Shown here piece after piece: positions 63,954-64,000 of a DNA stretch of 64,000 nucleotides; the stretch's first letter is position 1, and every line of letters begins with the position of its first letter. Below the pieces are notes generated by a model that was not told where the DNA came from, ran no database searches, and saw only the letters and a list, made by a program, of their open reading frames with translations. Source of the DNA: Nostoc carneum NIES-2107 (GTDB lineage Bacteria; Cyanobacteriota; Cyanobacteriia; Cyanobacteriales; Nostocaceae). A program made the position numbers and the translations under genes. The stretch covers positions 7,062,561 to 7,126,560 of the forward strand of contig AP018180.1 in the NCBI GenBank assembly GCA_002368155.1, given 5' to 3'.

Positions 63954-64000
63954 AATTTTCCCAATAGCTTCACGCCTAAAAAATTACAATTCACAACATA

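Overview
The window reads as chromosome of a filamentous, probably heterocyst-forming cyanobacterium (Nostoc/Calothrix/Tolypothrix-like). The evidence is the very frequent GCGATCGC (HIP1) octamers, intergenic runs of heptanucleotide tandem repeats (GGGGACT, ACCAATT, GTCAAGG and others), and typical cyanobacterial genes: a CyaC-type hybrid adenylate cyclase, an NB-ARC protein with a cyanobacterial-type N-terminus, a FecR protein with long proline-rich repeats, DUF1361 and Uma2 proteins. Most of the sequence is ordinary chromosomal backbone. I saw no prophage, CRISPR array, intact transposase or rRNA.

Layout. 1-8 kb: acetyl-CoA synthetase (cut by the window edge), a short STAND/TPR-type N-terminal fragment, a Uma2 nuclease with an in-frame repeat insertion beside a broken small gene, a LapA-like protein, a phosphohexomutase, a Cas4/AddB-like Fe-S nuclease and a propeller-transglutaminase. 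8-20 kb: P-type Ca2+-ATPase, recF, MgtC family, a PEP-synthase-like protein with a degenerate N-terminal domain, a secreted protein, a baeRF-type release-factor-like protein and DUF1361. 20-24 kb: a lipoprotein and a Ni/Co ECF transporter (cbiMQO) followed by a structured 3' region and terminator. 25-31.5 kb: an apparent iron-handling island with a Tat-exported multicopper oxidase, three uncharacterised membrane proteins, a helix-hairpin-helix lipoprotein, a ferritin-like protein and an FTR1 iron permease, with a convergent siderophore-type binding lipoprotein. 32-44 kb: mobA, a DUF255 thioredoxin-fold protein, an AT-rich PfkB kinase, clpP, an RNase II/R homologue that appears to lack its catalytic Asp cluster, ubiX and small proteins. 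44-56 kb: NB-ARC protein, aroK, tRNA-Gly, a TonB/TolA-like protein with octapeptide repeats, CyaC-like cyclase, GNAT enzyme and hisC. 56-64 kb: gor and a YqiA-like esterase, then a divergent pair of exported proteins (FecR/proline-rich and an outer-membrane beta-barrel).

How the genes work together. The best candidate for an under-described system is the 25-30.5 kb island. It has the parts of a reductive or oxidative iron uptake route (ferroxidase plus FTR1 permease, as in fungal Fet3/Ftr1 and bacterial EfeUOB), together with a ferritin-like protein and several unknown membrane or lipoproteins. A strong-looking TTGACA-17-TAATAT promoter lies upstream. The most unexpected single-gene observation is the RNase R-like protein, in which the conserved Asp motif of the RNB active site is replaced. 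The intergenic DNA carries several families of hairpins and heptamer repeats, one of which has entered a coding frame.
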